Notes: a model not told the origin generated them from the sequence alone. A DNA stretch of 64,000 nucleotides from Desertimonas sp963733085 (GCA_963733085.1 CAVTBY010000002.1:620001-684000); one strand, 5' to 3'. Numbered from the stretch's first letter, positions 17,036-26,383 are shown. Program-made: numbers and translations.

Positions 17036-17968
17036 TCATGCGGATGTCGAGTCGGCGGTGGCGTGGCGGATATCGGGCTCGATGTAGACGAGCTTGGCGA
17101 TCGGAACGTCCGCCCGCACCGCCTTCTCGGCGGTGTTGATCGCTTCGGCGAGTTCGGTCATCGAGATCGTCGGGTCGAACTCCACCTTGACGGCGACGAT
17201 CAGCTCGTCGGGGCCGATGTGCTGCGTCTTCATGTGGATCACGCTGCGCACGTGCTGGGAGCGGACGAGGGCCGCGGTGATCTCGTCGACGTCCTCCGGC
17301 GTGGCCGACTCGCCGACGAGCAGTCCCTTCATCTCGATCGCCAGTGTGACGGCGATGACGACGAGCAGTATGCCGATGCCGATCGACCCCATCGCGTCCC
17401 AGCGGGGCTCGTCGGTGAAGTGGGCGAGGAGCACACCGGTGAGGGCCATGAACAGGCCGATCTCGGCACCGATGTCCTCGAGCAGGACGACGGGTAGCTC
17501 CGGCGACTTTTCCGTGCGGATGTACTTCCACCACGACTCGCCGGGGTCCTTGTGGACCTTCGCTTCGCGGTAGGCAGTGCGCAGCGAGAACGATTCGAGG
17601 CAGATGGCGAACACGAGGATGCCGATCGCCACGCCGAGGTTCTCGACCTCGTGTGGGTGACGCAGCTTCTCGATGCCTTCGAACAAGGCGAACAAGCCGC
17701 CCACCGAGAACAGCACGAGGGCAACGACGAACGCCCAGAAGTAGCGCTCTCTGCCGTAGCCGAAGGGATGCTCGGCGTCGGGCTTGCGCGCCGCCCGCTT
17801 GCCGCCGAGCATCAGCAGGCCCTGGTTGCCCGTGTCGGCGACGGAGTGGATCGACTCGGCGAGCAACCCTGCCGAGCTGGTGATGAGGAAGCCGACGAAC
17901 TTGGCGATGGCGATGCCGAGGTTGGCGAAGAAGGCAGCGAGGATCGCCTTGCGACTGCCCTCAGTCAT
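17036..17968 (-). CDS. Cation diffusion facilitator (CDF) transporter
   Basis: A 310-residue CDF protein starting at ATG 17968 (MTEGSRKAILAAFFANLGIA). TM2 carries the metal motif AESIHSVADTGNQ. TM5 has LLEDIGAEIGLFMAL, where the first metal residue is Glu/Asp rather than His, as in the SLC30A9-like branch. A cytoplasmic ferredoxin-like domain follows (SVIHMKTQHIGPDELIVAVK). It probably exports Zn or another divalent cation. It overlaps the DUF5996 gene by eight bases and ends at the large palindrome. Confidence 0.9.
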   Translation of the reverse strand: MTEGSRKAILAAFFANLGIAIAKFVGFLITSSAGLLAESIHSVADTGNQGLLMLGGKRAARKPDAEHPFGYGRERYFWAFVVALVLFSVGGLFALFEGIEKLRHPHEVENLGVAIGILVFAICLESFSLRTAYREAKVHKDPGESWWKYIRTEKSPELPVVLLEDIGAEIGLFMALTGVLLAHFTDEPRWDAMGSIGIGILLVVIAVTLAIEMKGLLVGESATPEDVDEITAALVRSQHVRSVIHMKTQHIGPDELIVAVKVEFDPTISMTELAEAINTAEKAVRADVPIAKLVYIEPDIRHATADSTSA

Positions 17969-18890
17969 GTCCGACTCCGTCCGCTTCGAGGGCGGCACGG
18001 TCCCAGGCGCCGGTCGTCGCCGCCGCCTCGTAGGTGCTCTGCAGGAACGCCAGCAACGCGGCGTCGGGGTCGGCCGCCGTCCGCACGGCACGGTAGGGAA
18101 GGATGAACTCCATCAGTGCCTTGTCGTAGTAGGCCTCGTCCGGCGACACGGTCCGAGCGGAGAAGTCGTTGGGCTCGGGATAGGCGTATGAATAGAACGA
18201 TCCCTCATCCGAACCGCCGGGCCAGTACCCGCAGCTGCTGACCTCGTGACTGTAGGCGTCGTGCATCACCCAGTCGGCGCAGTTGGGCACGCCGCCAGGA
18301 TGGCGTGGCGCGATGCGCCCGGAGAACCGGGTCGCGGCCATGTCGAACCCGCCCCAGAAGAAGTGCACCGGGCTGGCCTTGCCGATGAACCGGCCACGGA
18401 ACACGTCGAGAACGCGGTCGATCTCGACGAGCGCTCGCCAGAATCGCCCGATCGCCTCTCGGTCGTAGGACGCATGGCCAGTGTCCTCGGCAAACGGCGT
18501 GGCGTCGGGAATCTCCACTGGCCGCTCGAGGATGTCGACCTCGACGCCGAGGTCGGCGAGCGCTGCCAGCGTCTCGGCAGCGAAATCCGCGACCGATCGC
18601 GGTTCGAGGCGGACGACGCGCCTCTCGCCGTCCGTGGTTCGCATCGCCAGGACGTGGTCGATGAAGTCGAACTCGATCTCCAGGCTGCGATTCTCGGCGT
18701 GCATCAGCGACGTCGTGAGGCCTCGGGCGGAGACGTAGAACGGAATCTGCCACCAGTGATTGACCCACGGTTCCAACGCCAGGCGCACCTTCCCGACGAC
18801 CTGGGTCCAGCGATGGACGGTCTCTTTGGTGTCCGCCCAGTCGGCGAGCGTCAATTCGGGCCACTGACGTGCTGACGTGTCGATGGTCAC
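17961..18890 (-). CDS. DUF5996 family protein
   Basis: A soluble protein of 309 residues with the DUF5996 pattern: an opening WPELTLADWADTKETVHRWT, then LEPWVNHWWQIPFYVSARGL, a central VHFFWGGFDMAATRFSGR, and FYSYAYPEPNDF near the C-terminus. No biochemical function is established for the family. It starts at ATG 18890, 50 bp from the divergent nfuA gene, and is coupled to the CDF gene after it. Confidence 0.82.
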   Translation of the reverse strand: MTIDTSARQWPELTLADWADTKETVHRWTQVVGKVRLALEPWVNHWWQIPFYVSARGLTTSLMHAENRSLEIEFDFIDHVLAMRTTDGERRVVRLEPRSVADFAAETLAALADLGVEVDILERPVEIPDATPFAEDTGHASYDREAIGRFWRALVEIDRVLDVFRGRFIGKASPVHFFWGGFDMAATRFSGRIAPRHPGGVPNCADWVMHDAYSHEVSSCGYWPGGSDEGSFYSYAYPEPNDFSARTVSPDEAYYDKALMEFILPYRAVRTAADPDAALLAFLQSTYEAAATTGAWDRAALEADGVGHD

Positions 18891-18928
18891 CGGTCCAGGA
18901 TGCCAGCAACAGACGATGGCTGCGTCGG

Positions 18929-18934
18929 TAGCGT
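18929..18934 (+). promoter_or_regulatory. Candidate -10 of nfuA
   Basis: TAGCGT six bases before the ATG at 18941, implying a leaderless mRNA. The same hexamer stands seven bases before the hemE GTG. No clear -35. Confidence 0.35.
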
Positions 18935-18940
18935 GATGTC

Positions 18941-19588
18941 ATGACCCAGCGCAGCCCGCTCGCCGGACTCGCCACGGATGTGCCGGTGGCCAGCGAACCG
19001 ATCGTCGAGATCACCGAGGCCGCCCTCGCCAAGCTCGTCGAGCTGCGTGCCGAGGAATCCGACGCCGACCAGCTCGGCCTACGCCTCGAGGTCGTCTCCC
19101 GGCCTGGCGAGGACTTCCGCTACGAGCTCGGCTTCGAGGAGTTCCTTTCCGCCGCGTTCACCGACGAGGTCCGGACCCACGGCTCATTGAAGGTGATGAT
19201 CCCCGGCAAGGACGTCGACTCGCTCTCCGGCGCGACACTCGACTTCACGGAGTCGCAGGGCCTCGTGATCCGCAACCCGAACCGCCCTGCCGCCCCCGAC
19301 ATCGAGGGTCTGATCGGCGACGACGAGCTGTCCGCCCAGGTGCGCGAGCTCGTCGCCAACGAGGTGAACCCGGCGCTCGCCGTGCACGGCGGGTTCGTCA
19401 CCTACGTCGGGCACAACGGCGAGGGCACGGCGTACATGACGATGGGCGGCGGTTGCCACGGTTGCTCGATGAGCCGGATGACGATGCTCGACGGCGTCCA
19501 GACGATGCTCGCCGAATCGGTTCCGGAGATCACCGCCGTCAAGGACCTCACCGACCACACCACCGGCGAGAACCCGTATTACACCTGA
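18941..19588 (+). CDS. nfuA: NfuA-like Fe-S cluster scaffold/carrier
   Basis: The N-terminal region (VEITEAALAKLVELRAEESD, then LRLEVVSRPGEDFRYELGFE) is an A-type/HesB-like fold that lacks the usual cysteines. The C-terminal NifU domain reads HGGFVTYVGHNGEGTAYMTM and then GGGCHGCSMSRMTM with the cluster-binding CxxC. At 215 residues this is the Nfu fusion architecture of NfuA, which carries [4Fe-4S] clusters to client enzymes. It faces hemG convergently. Confidence 0.92.
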   Translation: MTQRSPLAGLATDVPVASEPIVEITEAALAKLVELRAEESDADQLGLRLEVVSRPGEDFRYELGFEEFLSAAFTDEVRTHGSLKVMIPGKDVDSLSGATLDFTESQGLVIRNPNRPAAPDIEGLIGDDELSAQVRELVANEVNPALAVHGGFVTYVGHNGEGTAYMTMGGGCHGCSMSRMTMLDGVQTMLAESVPEITAVKDLTDHTTGENPYYT

Positions 19589-19642
19589 GCAGCTCGCTGG
19601 GGTTAAGTCACCGTTTTGGTCGTGGGTCGACCACTCCGGTAC

Positions 19643-21007
19643 CTAAGGCGATTGGTCGGCGAGGTAGGCGACCACGGCGGCAGCCGTGCGCTCGGCATCG
19701 GCGATGCAGGCCGGCACGCCGATGCCCCGATAGCTCGCACCGGTGACGAACAGACCCGCCGGTGTCGCCTCGTCGACCGCTGCGAGCCAGCGCAGATGTC
19801 CGGGCCGGTACTGCGGGAACGACCGTGGCCACCGGCTCACCCGGATGTCTGTGGGTTGCAGGTCGACGCCGAGATGATTGCCGACTTCGTCGACTGCGGC
19901 GGTGATGAGCGTGTCATCGTCGAGACCGTCGACCGGTAGCCCGTCGCGACCGAGCGACACCCGCACGATCTCGCCGGGTCCCGTCCAGTGCGACCACTTC
20001 TGCGAACCGAACGAGGCGGCGGTGACGAGGCGCTGGTCCGGCTTCGGCACGAGGTAGCCGCTCGTGCCGGCAACCGACGGTGGCAGCTCTGGCACAGCCA
20101 GCGTGACGATCGTGACGCTGGCCCGCTCGGCGCCGACGAGTTGCTCGACCAGCGGTGGCGCGGCCGCGGTCACGAGCCGGGCCGTGACATCGGCCGGTGT
20201 CGCCAGCACCACGGCGTCGGCTGCCTCGTCGTCGACCCGCCAGGCCGACCCGTCTCGGCGAACCGACATGACGGCCGACGAACGCATGACCACGACACCG
20301 GATTGCTCGGCCGCTGCGGCGGTCGCCGACGCGAGTGTCGCCATTCCCTGCCGAGGCGTCCGGAACAGCGGTCCGCTGCTGTTCGGCGTCGCCCGACGGA
20401 CGCGGCGAGCGGCGAGCACGAGGCTCCGCCGGCCGTCGGCGAGGGCGGCGAGCTGGGGGATCATCGCCAGGCTGAATCGATCGGTGTCGGTGGCGTAGAT
20501 GCTCCCGATCAACGCGTCGACGAGGCGCTCGTGGACCTCGTCGCCGAAGCGAGCGCGGACCAGCCGTCCGATCGAATCGCCGGGGTCCTTGCCGTCTGGC
20601 AGTAACGGCTCGATGGCCGCTCGCGCTTCGCCTCGCGGGCTGAGCAGCCGGCTCGTGGCCAAGGCGGCGGGGTTTCCCGGGACACCGAGGACCAGCCCGT
20701 CGGGGATGCGGTGGAGCCTGTCGTGCCAGACGAAGGCGGCCGACGTCGACGGTGACGTCAAGTCAGCGGCGAGGCCGACACGTTCGGCGAGCGCGGTGCC
20801 GTGGGGGACACGGGCGAGGAAGGCGTCGGCGCCCTCGTCGATCGCCGCCCGCCCGGCGAACGCCGACGTCTTGAGCACGCCACCGAGCCGGTCGCCTGCC
20901 TCGCGCAACTCGACGGCCACGTCGTCGCGGCTGGTTGTGGCACCGAGCCGTTCGGCGACGGTCAGTCCGGCGACCCCGCCGCCGATGACGACGACGCGTC
21001 GGGTCAT
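19643..21007 (-). CDS. hemG: Protoporphyrinogen/coproporphyrinogen oxidase
   Basis: An FAD-dependent oxidase of 454 residues with the dinucleotide-binding VVVIGGGVAGLTVAERLG at the N-terminus, GRAAIDEGADAFLARVPHGT, and the C-terminal GLFVTGASYRGIGVPACIAD. It belongs to the HemY/CgoX type. In actinobacteria the usual substrate is coproporphyrinogen III in the coproporphyrin-dependent pathway, an assignment from lineage rather than from sequence. Its ATG overlaps the hemH stop (ATGA). Confidence 0.92.
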   Translation of the reverse strand: MTRRVVVIGGGVAGLTVAERLGATTSRDDVAVELREAGDRLGGVLKTSAFAGRAAIDEGADAFLARVPHGTALAERVGLAADLTSPSTSAAFVWHDRLHRIPDGLVLGVPGNPAALATSRLLSPRGEARAAIEPLLPDGKDPGDSIGRLVRARFGDEVHERLVDALIGSIYATDTDRFSLAMIPQLAALADGRRSLVLAARRVRRATPNSSGPLFRTPRQGMATLASATAAAAEQSGVVVMRSSAVMSVRRDGSAWRVDDEAADAVVLATPADVTARLVTAAAPPLVEQLVGAERASVTIVTLAVPELPPSVAGTSGYLVPKPDQRLVTAASFGSQKWSHWTGPGEIVRVSLGRDGLPVDGLDDDTLITAAVDEVGNHLGVDLQPTDIRVSRWPRSFPQYRPGHLRWLAAVDEATPAGLFVTGASYRGIGVPACIADAERTAAAVVAYLADQSP

Positions 21008-21924
21008 GACCCGCCGGCGGCGGCGACGATGCGACGAGCGAGGGCGGACATCACGCCGCTGTCGTCGTTGACCACCTGGGTCCTGCGGAACGTCAGGCCG
21101 GCGGCTTCGGCACGCGTGGCGGCCTCGATATCGAGGTCGTAGAGCACCTCGAGGTGGTCGGCGACGAAGCCGCACGGGCAGACCAGGACGCCGTCGACCT
21201 CATCGTCGGCGCCGAGCGCGTCGATGACGCCGAGGAGGTCGGGCTCGAGCCAGGGCTCGCTGGTCCGGCCGGCCGACTGCCAGGCGATCGTCCAGCGATC
21301 GTCGGCGAGACCCGCCCGGTCGGCCACGAGGGTGGCCGTGGCCGAGACCTCGGCCACGTAGCGATCATCGCCGGCGAGTATCCGGCTGGGGAGCGAGTGG
21401 GCGGTGAGCACGACCTTCGTGCGTGCCGGCATGTCGGGATGGGCGAGACACGACTCGAGGTCACCTGCGAGCAGGTCGACATAGACCGGTTCAGTCGCCC
21501 AGCTCTCGATCCCGGTGAACCTCGAGTCCCGGAGCGCAGCGGCTTTCGCCGCACGTTCTAGGTAGACGGCCACGGACATCGTCGAGTAGTGCGGCGCCAG
21601 CACGAGACCGACGATCTCGTCGACGCCGGCGTCGGCCAGCGAGTCGACGGCCTGCTCGATGGTTGGTTCGGAGTGGCGGAATCCGAGGCGAACCGTGAAG
21701 CCCCCTGGCACGATCCTGTCGAGCTCGCCAGAGAGCATCGTCCGCTGCGCCTCGGTGCGCTCGACGAGTGGGCTGAGCCCGCCGATCGCGTCGTAGCGCC
21801 GGGTGAGGTCGGCGAGTTGCTCGGCGCTCGGCGGCTGGCCGCGACGGATGTCGGTGTAGTAGGCGGCGATGTCCTCCTGACGGCGCGGCGACCCGTACGC
21901 CATCAACAACACTCCGGCGGTCAC
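21004..21924 (-). CDS. hemH: Ferrochelatase
   Basis: A 306-residue ferrochelatase (CpfC type in this lineage) that inserts iron into the porphyrin. It opens with VLLMAYGSPRRQEDIAAYYT, contains RLGFRHSEPTIEQAVDSLAD, the metal-channel histidine segment KVVLTAHSLPSRILAGDDRY, and the C-terminal VCPCGFVADHLEVLYDLDIE, including the Glu of the active site. The two Cys in VCPCGF recall the cluster region of some actinobacterial enzymes, but a complete cluster set is not evident. GTG start overlaps hemE (GTGA). Confidence 0.94.
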   Translation of the reverse strand: MTAGVLLMAYGSPRRQEDIAAYYTDIRRGQPPSAEQLADLTRRYDAIGGLSPLVERTEAQRTMLSGELDRIVPGGFTVRLGFRHSEPTIEQAVDSLADAGVDEIVGLVLAPHYSTMSVAVYLERAAKAAALRDSRFTGIESWATEPVYVDLLAGDLESCLAHPDMPARTKVVLTAHSLPSRILAGDDRYVAEVSATATLVADRAGLADDRWTIAWQSAGRTSEPWLEPDLLGVIDALGADDEVDGVLVCPCGFVADHLEVLYDLDIEAATRAEAAGLTFRRTQVVNDDSGVMSALARRIVAAAGGS

Positions 21925-22955
21925 GATGCGGTCGTTTCGTGGACGTAGTCGACGATCGCGGCGAGCACCCCCGGATCGCTGGCCGGATGGACGCCGTGGC
22001 CGAGGTTGAAAATGTGTCCCGGCCGATTGCCGTTGTCGGCGAGGACGGCGGCGGCGCCGGCAAGGGCGACATCGGTGCCGGCGAGCACCAGTGCCGGGTC
22101 GAGATTGCCCTGCACGGCGTTGTCGTCGCCGAGCCGCTTGCGTGCCGAGTCGATCGACGTCCGCCAGTCGAGGCCGATCACCCGAGCGCCGGTCGAGGCC
22201 ATCAGCTCGAGCAGGTGGTCGCAGCCGATGCCGAAGTGGATGCCAGGGACGCCCGGGTGGCGCTCCGCCAGCTCGGCGAAGACACGCCGGGAGTGGGGGA
22301 GGACGAAGCGTTCGTAAGAGGAAGCGGACAACGTGCCGGCCCAGCTGTCGAACAGTTGGAACGCCCGGGCCCCGGCGGTGAGCTGGACGTCGACGAACTC
22401 GACCGCCATCGCAGCCAGGGTGTCCATCAACTCGTGCCAGGTGGACGGGTCGGTGTGCTGCAACGCCTTGGTGTGCTCGTAGGTGCGGCTCGGCCGGCCT
22501 TCGACGAGATAGCTGGCCACGGTGAACGGGGCGCCGGCGAACGCGAGCACGGGCGTGGCTTGACCGAGCTCGGTGGCGACGCGTGAGACAGCGTCTGCGA
22601 CGTAGCCGATGTCATCGGGGACCAAAGGGCGCAACCGGCGCAGATCCTCCGGCCGGCGCAGTGGTTCGGAGGCGACCGGCCCCGTGCCAGGCGCGACGTC
22701 GATGCCGAAACCGACGGCATGGACCGGCACGACGATGTCGCAAAACAGCACGGCGGCGTCGACCCCGTAGCGACGAACGGGCTGCAGCGTGATCTCCGCT
22801 GCGAGGTCGGGTTGTTTGATGGCGTCGAGGATCGACCCATCGCCGCGTAATGCCCGATACTCAGGGAGGCTCCGTCCCGCCTGACGCATGAACCACACCG
22901 GCGTGTGGGCCGCGGGCTGCCCGAGCGCCGCGGCGAGGAAGGCGGGCTCGGACAC
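21921..22955 (-). CDS. hemE: Uroporphyrinogen decarboxylase
   Basis: HemE makes coproporphyrinogen III. The protein (344 residues) opens with the signature PVWFMRQAGRSLPEYRALRG and includes GVDAAVLFCDIVVPVHAVGF and LFDSWAGTLS. I place the start at GTG 22955 (VSEPAFLAAALGQ), which leaves seven bases after a TAGCGT -10-like site. An upstream in-frame ATG at 22997 lies inside a long hairpin and is rejected. First gene of hemE-hemH-hemG, all coupled by overlaps. Confidence 0.95.
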   Translation of the reverse strand: MSEPAFLAAALGQPAAHTPVWFMRQAGRSLPEYRALRGDGSILDAIKQPDLAAEITLQPVRRYGVDAAVLFCDIVVPVHAVGFGIDVAPGTGPVASEPLRRPEDLRRLRPLVPDDIGYVADAVSRVATELGQATPVLAFAGAPFTVASYLVEGRPSRTYEHTKALQHTDPSTWHELMDTLAAMAVEFVDVQLTAGARAFQLFDSWAGTLSASSYERFVLPHSRRVFAELAERHPGVPGIHFGIGCDHLLELMASTGARVIGLDWRTSIDSARKRLGDDNAVQGNLDPALVLAGTDVALAGAAAVLADNGNRPGHIFNLGHGVHPASDPGVLAAIVDYVHETTAS

Positions 22956-22962
22956 GCGTTTG

Positions 22963-22968
22963 ACGCTA
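22963..22968 (-). promoter_or_regulatory. Candidate -10 of the hem operon
   Basis: TAGCGT on the minus strand, seven bases before the hemE GTG, suggests a leaderless hem mRNA. The -35 region would overlap the left arm of the adjacent 21-bp hairpin. Confidence 0.35.
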
Positions 22969-22979
22969 TCCAGCGCCCG

Positions 22980-23027
22980 ACCGATGGGCGTTTTCATGAC
23001 GATTCGGTCATGAAAACACCCATCGGT
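22980..23027. repeat. Long hairpin between divergent hemE and helicase, CCGATGGG family
   Basis: Arms 22980-23000 and 23007-23027 are 21 bp with a single mismatch around a GATTCG loop. Both neighbours are transcribed away from it, so it cannot be an ordinary terminator. The arm ACCGATGGGTGT recurs in the hairpin at 49.94 kb. Confidence 0.7.
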
Positions 23028-23084
23028 GGGTACATGGGCTCGGCAGGCGGCCAGTCCCGCGGGCCGATCACTGGACGCGCCAGA

Positions 23085-23090
23085 TAGCAT
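23085..23090 (+). promoter_or_regulatory. Candidate -10 of the HelD-like gene
   Basis: TAGCAT about 40 bases before the TTG start. Unlike several neighbours this mRNA would carry a leader with a strong GAGGGGAAGG ribosome-binding site just before the TTG. Confidence 0.3.
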
Positions 23091-23131
23091 GTCGAGACCC
23101 CAATTTCGCCTCTCGACGTCGAGGGGAAGGT

Positions 23132-25312
23132 TTGACCCAACAGCACCCAGAACTGGACGCCGAGCAGGCCTACGTCGATTTCGCCTACGACTGCCTGGAG
23201 GCGACGAAGTCGTCGGCGTGGCGGCTGCGAGATCTCAACGAGCCCGACCTCGGCGGCACGATGCAGGCTCGTTTCGAGCGCAACGCCTTCGACGAGGCCC
23301 TCGTCAAGCGCCTCAACGAGCTCGATCTCGGCGACGCCGCGCTGGTGTTCGGGCGGATCGACCGTCGCGCCGAGCATCCGAGTGGCTCGGAGAGCTTCCA
23401 CATCGGCCGCCTGGCAATCGCCGACCAGAACTCCGAGCCCATCGTCGTCGATTGGAGAGCGCCGGTCGCCGAGCCGTTCTACCGGGCGACCGGTCGTGAG
23501 CCGATGGGTCTCCTGCGCCGCCGCCACTTCGCCGTCGAAGGGCGGACGATCCTCGGCATCGAGGACGAGCTGTTCGGCGAAGGACATCTCGGAATCGGCC
23601 ATGACGAGGGACTCAACGGCGACGAGGCCCCCGGCGCCGGGCTGAGCGGCTATTCGACGCTGCTCGCCGCCCTCGAACGCGGGCGCACGGGGACGCTCGG
23701 CGACATCGTCGCCACGATCCAGGCCGAGCAGGACGAGATCATTCGCTCGCCGCAGGCCGGCGTGCTCGTGGTCCAGGGTGGGCCGGGCACGGGCAAGACG
23801 GTGGTCGCCCTGCACCGCGCCGCCTACCTGCTGTACACCCACCGGTTCCCGCTGGAAGACCAAGGCGTGCTCGTCATCGGGCCGAACCGGGTGTTCCTGC
23901 GCTACATCGAACGAGTGCTGCCATCTCTCGGCGAGGCGGGTGTGGAACAGGTCGTGCTCGCCGACCTCGTGCCCGACGTGCGCTTCGCCCCTGCGATCGA
24001 GGCCGCTGCCGAGCCCGCGGTCACTCGCCGGATCAAGGGCGACGCCCGGATGTCGGCGCTCATCGACCGGGCCGTCGGCGACCGCGAGCGGCCGCTGCGG
24101 GAGGAGCTCGTGGTGCCGTTCCGCGCCGGTTACCTGCGCCTCACCGTCGACGAATCGGCCCGCATCGTCAAGGCTGCCGCCCGCCGGCACCGTCGTCACA
24201 ACACCGGCCGCCGTTTTGTGGAAGGCGAGTTCTACGCCGCCCTCGCCGCGTCGTCGCGCAGCGCTGAGTTGTCGGCCAGCGAGCTGCGCCAAGAGCTGCG
24301 TGGCGTCCCTCAGGTCCGCGCCGCCCTCGAACGGATGTGGCCCGTGCTCACCCCGGCGCAACTGCTCCACGACCTGTTCGGCTCGCGGGCCCTGCTTCGC
24401 CTCGCCGCCCGCAACCTGTTCGACGACAGCGAGGTCGCCGCCCTGTATCGACCACGGTCGGAGCATGTCGCCGACGTCGTGTGGACCGCGTCCGACATCG
24501 CTCTCCTCGACGACGCCCGCGAAGTCCTCGGTCCGGTGCCGACGAAGAGTGGGCGCATCGACGAGGCCGACGAGATCAGGACGTACGGCCACATCGTCGT
24601 CGACGAGGTCCAGGACCTGTCGCCGATGCAGCTGAAGATGGTCGCCCGCCGGTCGCTGAACGGCTCGTTGACGGTCGTCGGCGATCTCGCCCAGGCAACC
24701 GGGCCGTGGGCGCCGTCGAGTTGGGACGACGTCACCGACCATCTCCCCGATCGCCGGCCGAGCCGGGTGACCGGGCTGTCCGTCGGGTACCGGATCCCCG
24801 CCCAGATCATGCAGCTTGCCGACGAAGTGATGCATGCCGCGACGCCCGGACTGCGCTCGCCCCGATCGGTGCGCGAGGGGGATGCGCTCCCTGATGTTGT
24901 GTCCGTCACCTCGTCGGCCGAACTTGGCCAGGCCGTCGCCGCGGCTACCAAGGCATTGACGACCGAGCGCGACGGCATGAGCGTCGTCGTGGTCGTCCCC
25001 GACGAGATGGCCAACGAGATGTCGGCTGCGCTCGAGGCCGCCGACATCGCCCACGGCCGCGCAGCAGCGACTGGACTCGACGCCCAGGTCACGATCGTGC
25101 CGATCAGTCTCGCCAAAGGACTCGAGGTCGACGCCGTCGTCGTCGTCGAACCGGCCCGCATCGTGGCGTCAGAACTGCAGGGACTGCGGGCGCTCTACGT
25201 CGCCCTCACCCGGCCGACGCAGCGACTGACGATCGTCCACGCCGAGCCGCTGCCGGAGCCGCTCGCCGCCGGCGTGGCGACCCTCGACGACGCCGAGCGC
25301 ATCTCCGCCTAG
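23132..25312 (+). CDS. HelD/HelR-type superfamily 1 helicase
   Basis: A 726-residue UvrD-like ATPase of the HelD/HelR class that binds RNA polymerase and clears stalled complexes. The start is TTG 23132 after GAGGGGAAGG. An N-terminal coiled region (residues 1-90, DFAYDCLEATKSSAWRLRDL) precedes IVVDWRAPVAEPFYRA, the class hallmark. Walker A is VQGGPGTGKTVVALHRAAYL, motif II VVDEVQDLSPMQLKMVARR, and the C-terminal motifs are SLAKGLEVDAVVVVEPA and LYVALTRPTQRL. Some HelR proteins give rifamycin tolerance. No rifamycin-associated element was identified upstream by eye. Confidence 0.9.
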   Translation: MTQQHPELDAEQAYVDFAYDCLEATKSSAWRLRDLNEPDLGGTMQARFERNAFDEALVKRLNELDLGDAALVFGRIDRRAEHPSGSESFHIGRLAIADQNSEPIVVDWRAPVAEPFYRATGREPMGLLRRRHFAVEGRTILGIEDELFGEGHLGIGHDEGLNGDEAPGAGLSGYSTLLAALERGRTGTLGDIVATIQAEQDEIIRSPQAGVLVVQGGPGTGKTVVALHRAAYLLYTHRFPLEDQGVLVIGPNRVFLRYIERVLPSLGEAGVEQVVLADLVPDVRFAPAIEAAAEPAVTRRIKGDARMSALIDRAVGDRERPLREELVVPFRAGYLRLTVDESARIVKAAARRHRRHNTGRRFVEGEFYAALAASSRSAELSASELRQELRGVPQVRAALERMWPVLTPAQLLHDLFGSRALLRLAARNLFDDSEVAALYRPRSEHVADVVWTASDIALLDDAREVLGPVPTKSGRIDEADEIRTYGHIVVDEVQDLSPMQLKMVARRSLNGSLTVVGDLAQATGPWAPSSWDDVTDHLPDRRPSRVTGLSVGYRIPAQIMQLADEVMHAATPGLRSPRSVREGDALPDVVSVTSSAELGQAVAAATKALTTERDGMSVVVVVPDEMANEMSAALEAADIAHGRAAATGLDAQVTIVPISLAKGLEVDAVVVVEPARIVASELQGLRALYVALTRPTQRLTIVHAEPLPEPLAAGVATLDDAERISA

Positions 25313-25320
25313 TCAGACTC

Positions 25321-25726
25321 TTAGAGGGCGGCGACGAGCTGGGTGAGGTTGTTGTACGCCTTGTCGGCATCGGCAGGGCGGCGGCGGTCGACACCGGTGT
25401 GCATCAGCTCGATGGACTGATCGAACTCGGTCACGCTGTCGGGGCTGGCCTGCTCGACGCCGGGTCGGGCAGCGGTCCAGATCACATCGATGCGGCCGAT
25501 GATCTCGTGCTGGCCCTCGTTCTGCACGATCGCCTCGCTCAGCGTGCCCGCCTCGGCGAGTAGCTGATCGAGCAACTCGGCGGTCGAGACCGGACGCGAC
25601 GAACTCGGTCGTGACCGTCGAAGCCTCCGTGATCGCCGTGGGGATCTCAGGATCGACTTCGGTGGCACAGCCAGCGAACACTGTGACGAGCAGCGCGGCC
25701 GCCGCCAATGGACGGCCCGGGCTCAC
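25321..25726 (-). CDS. Small lipoprotein, frameshifted
   Basis: GTG 25726 overlaps the stop of the MntR-like gene and starts a signal peptide AAAALLVTVFAGC with a lipobox-like Cys, followed by ATEVDPEIPTAITEASTVTT. One extra base near 25594-25600 breaks the frame. The remainder resumes as VSTAELLDQLLAEAGTLSEA and ends DKAYNNLTQLVAAL. The repaired length is about 134 residues. I recognise no family. Coupling to a Mn/Fe-responsive regulator suggests a role in metal homeostasis, which is inference. Confidence 0.6.
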
Positions 25727-26383
25727 ACACTGACCAGGATGCGGGCGCTGGCGAAGGCGCCGACGCCGACGTGGTGCCCGCCGATCTCCACGGTGAGCGT
25801 GCCGTCGGGGGACACGGCGGTGACGGTGCCGTTCGTGCCAGGGACGAGCTCGGACGCTTCGAGGTATTCGAGCAGTCCCGGTGTGAACTCGAGCTCCTCG
25901 GGGATCCGGCTGATCGTGAACGAGTGGCCGACGTCGATCGACGACAACGGGGCGGCGGGCGGCTCGACGTAGTTGGAACCGGGGATCGGATTGCCGTGCG
26001 GGCACGTCGTCGGGTTGCCGAGCAGCCGGTCCATCGCCGACCTCGACCGAGGAGCTCATCACGTGCTCCCACCTGCCGGCCTCGTGGTGAGCTTCGGCCC
26101 ACGACAGGTTGAGCACGTCGGTGAGGAACCGCTCGGCCAATCGGTGCCGGCGGACGACGCTCTCGGCGAGCGCCCGCCCCCGATCGGTGAGGCGGATTCC
26201 GCCTTCGTTGGAGATCAGCCCTTCGTGTTCGAGCCGGCGCATCATCTCGCTGACCGCCGGGCGGCTCACCTGCAGCCGGTCGGCGATGCGTGCCTGGATG
26301 ACGTCGATGTCGTCCTCGGCCAGCTCGAAGATGGCCTCGCAGTACTCCTCGAAGGCGGGATGGTGCTCTCCGGGGATCGGCAT
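25723..26383 (-). CDS. mntR: MntR/IdeR-type metal-dependent repressor, frameshifted
   Basis: A DtxR-family repressor. The N-terminal winged helix (EEYCEAIFELAEDDIDVIQA, then RIADRLQVSRPAVSEMMRRL) is followed by the dimerisation/metal domain (SVVRRHRLAERFLTDVLNLS, then WAEAHHEAGRWEHVMSSSVE). An extra base near 26036-26041 breaks the frame. The second part resumes AMDRLLGNPTTCPHGNPIPG and ends in an SH3/FeoA-like domain. Residues HHEAGRWEHVMS and CPHGNPIPG carry the expected metal ligands. The repaired length is about 219 residues, IdeR/MntR size. Mn versus Fe specificity is uncertain. Confidence 0.85.

Noticed and set aside
22956..22997. Upstream ATG start for hemE (MKTPIG)
   Set aside because: The codons fall within the long hairpin, and the HemE family begins at about the GTG 22955. 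An opposite reading of the same palindrome gives the same peptide, showing that it comes from the repeat.
22994..25054. 686-codon open frame antisense to the helicase gene
   Set aside because: Shadow of the HelD-like gene, with no start context or family match.
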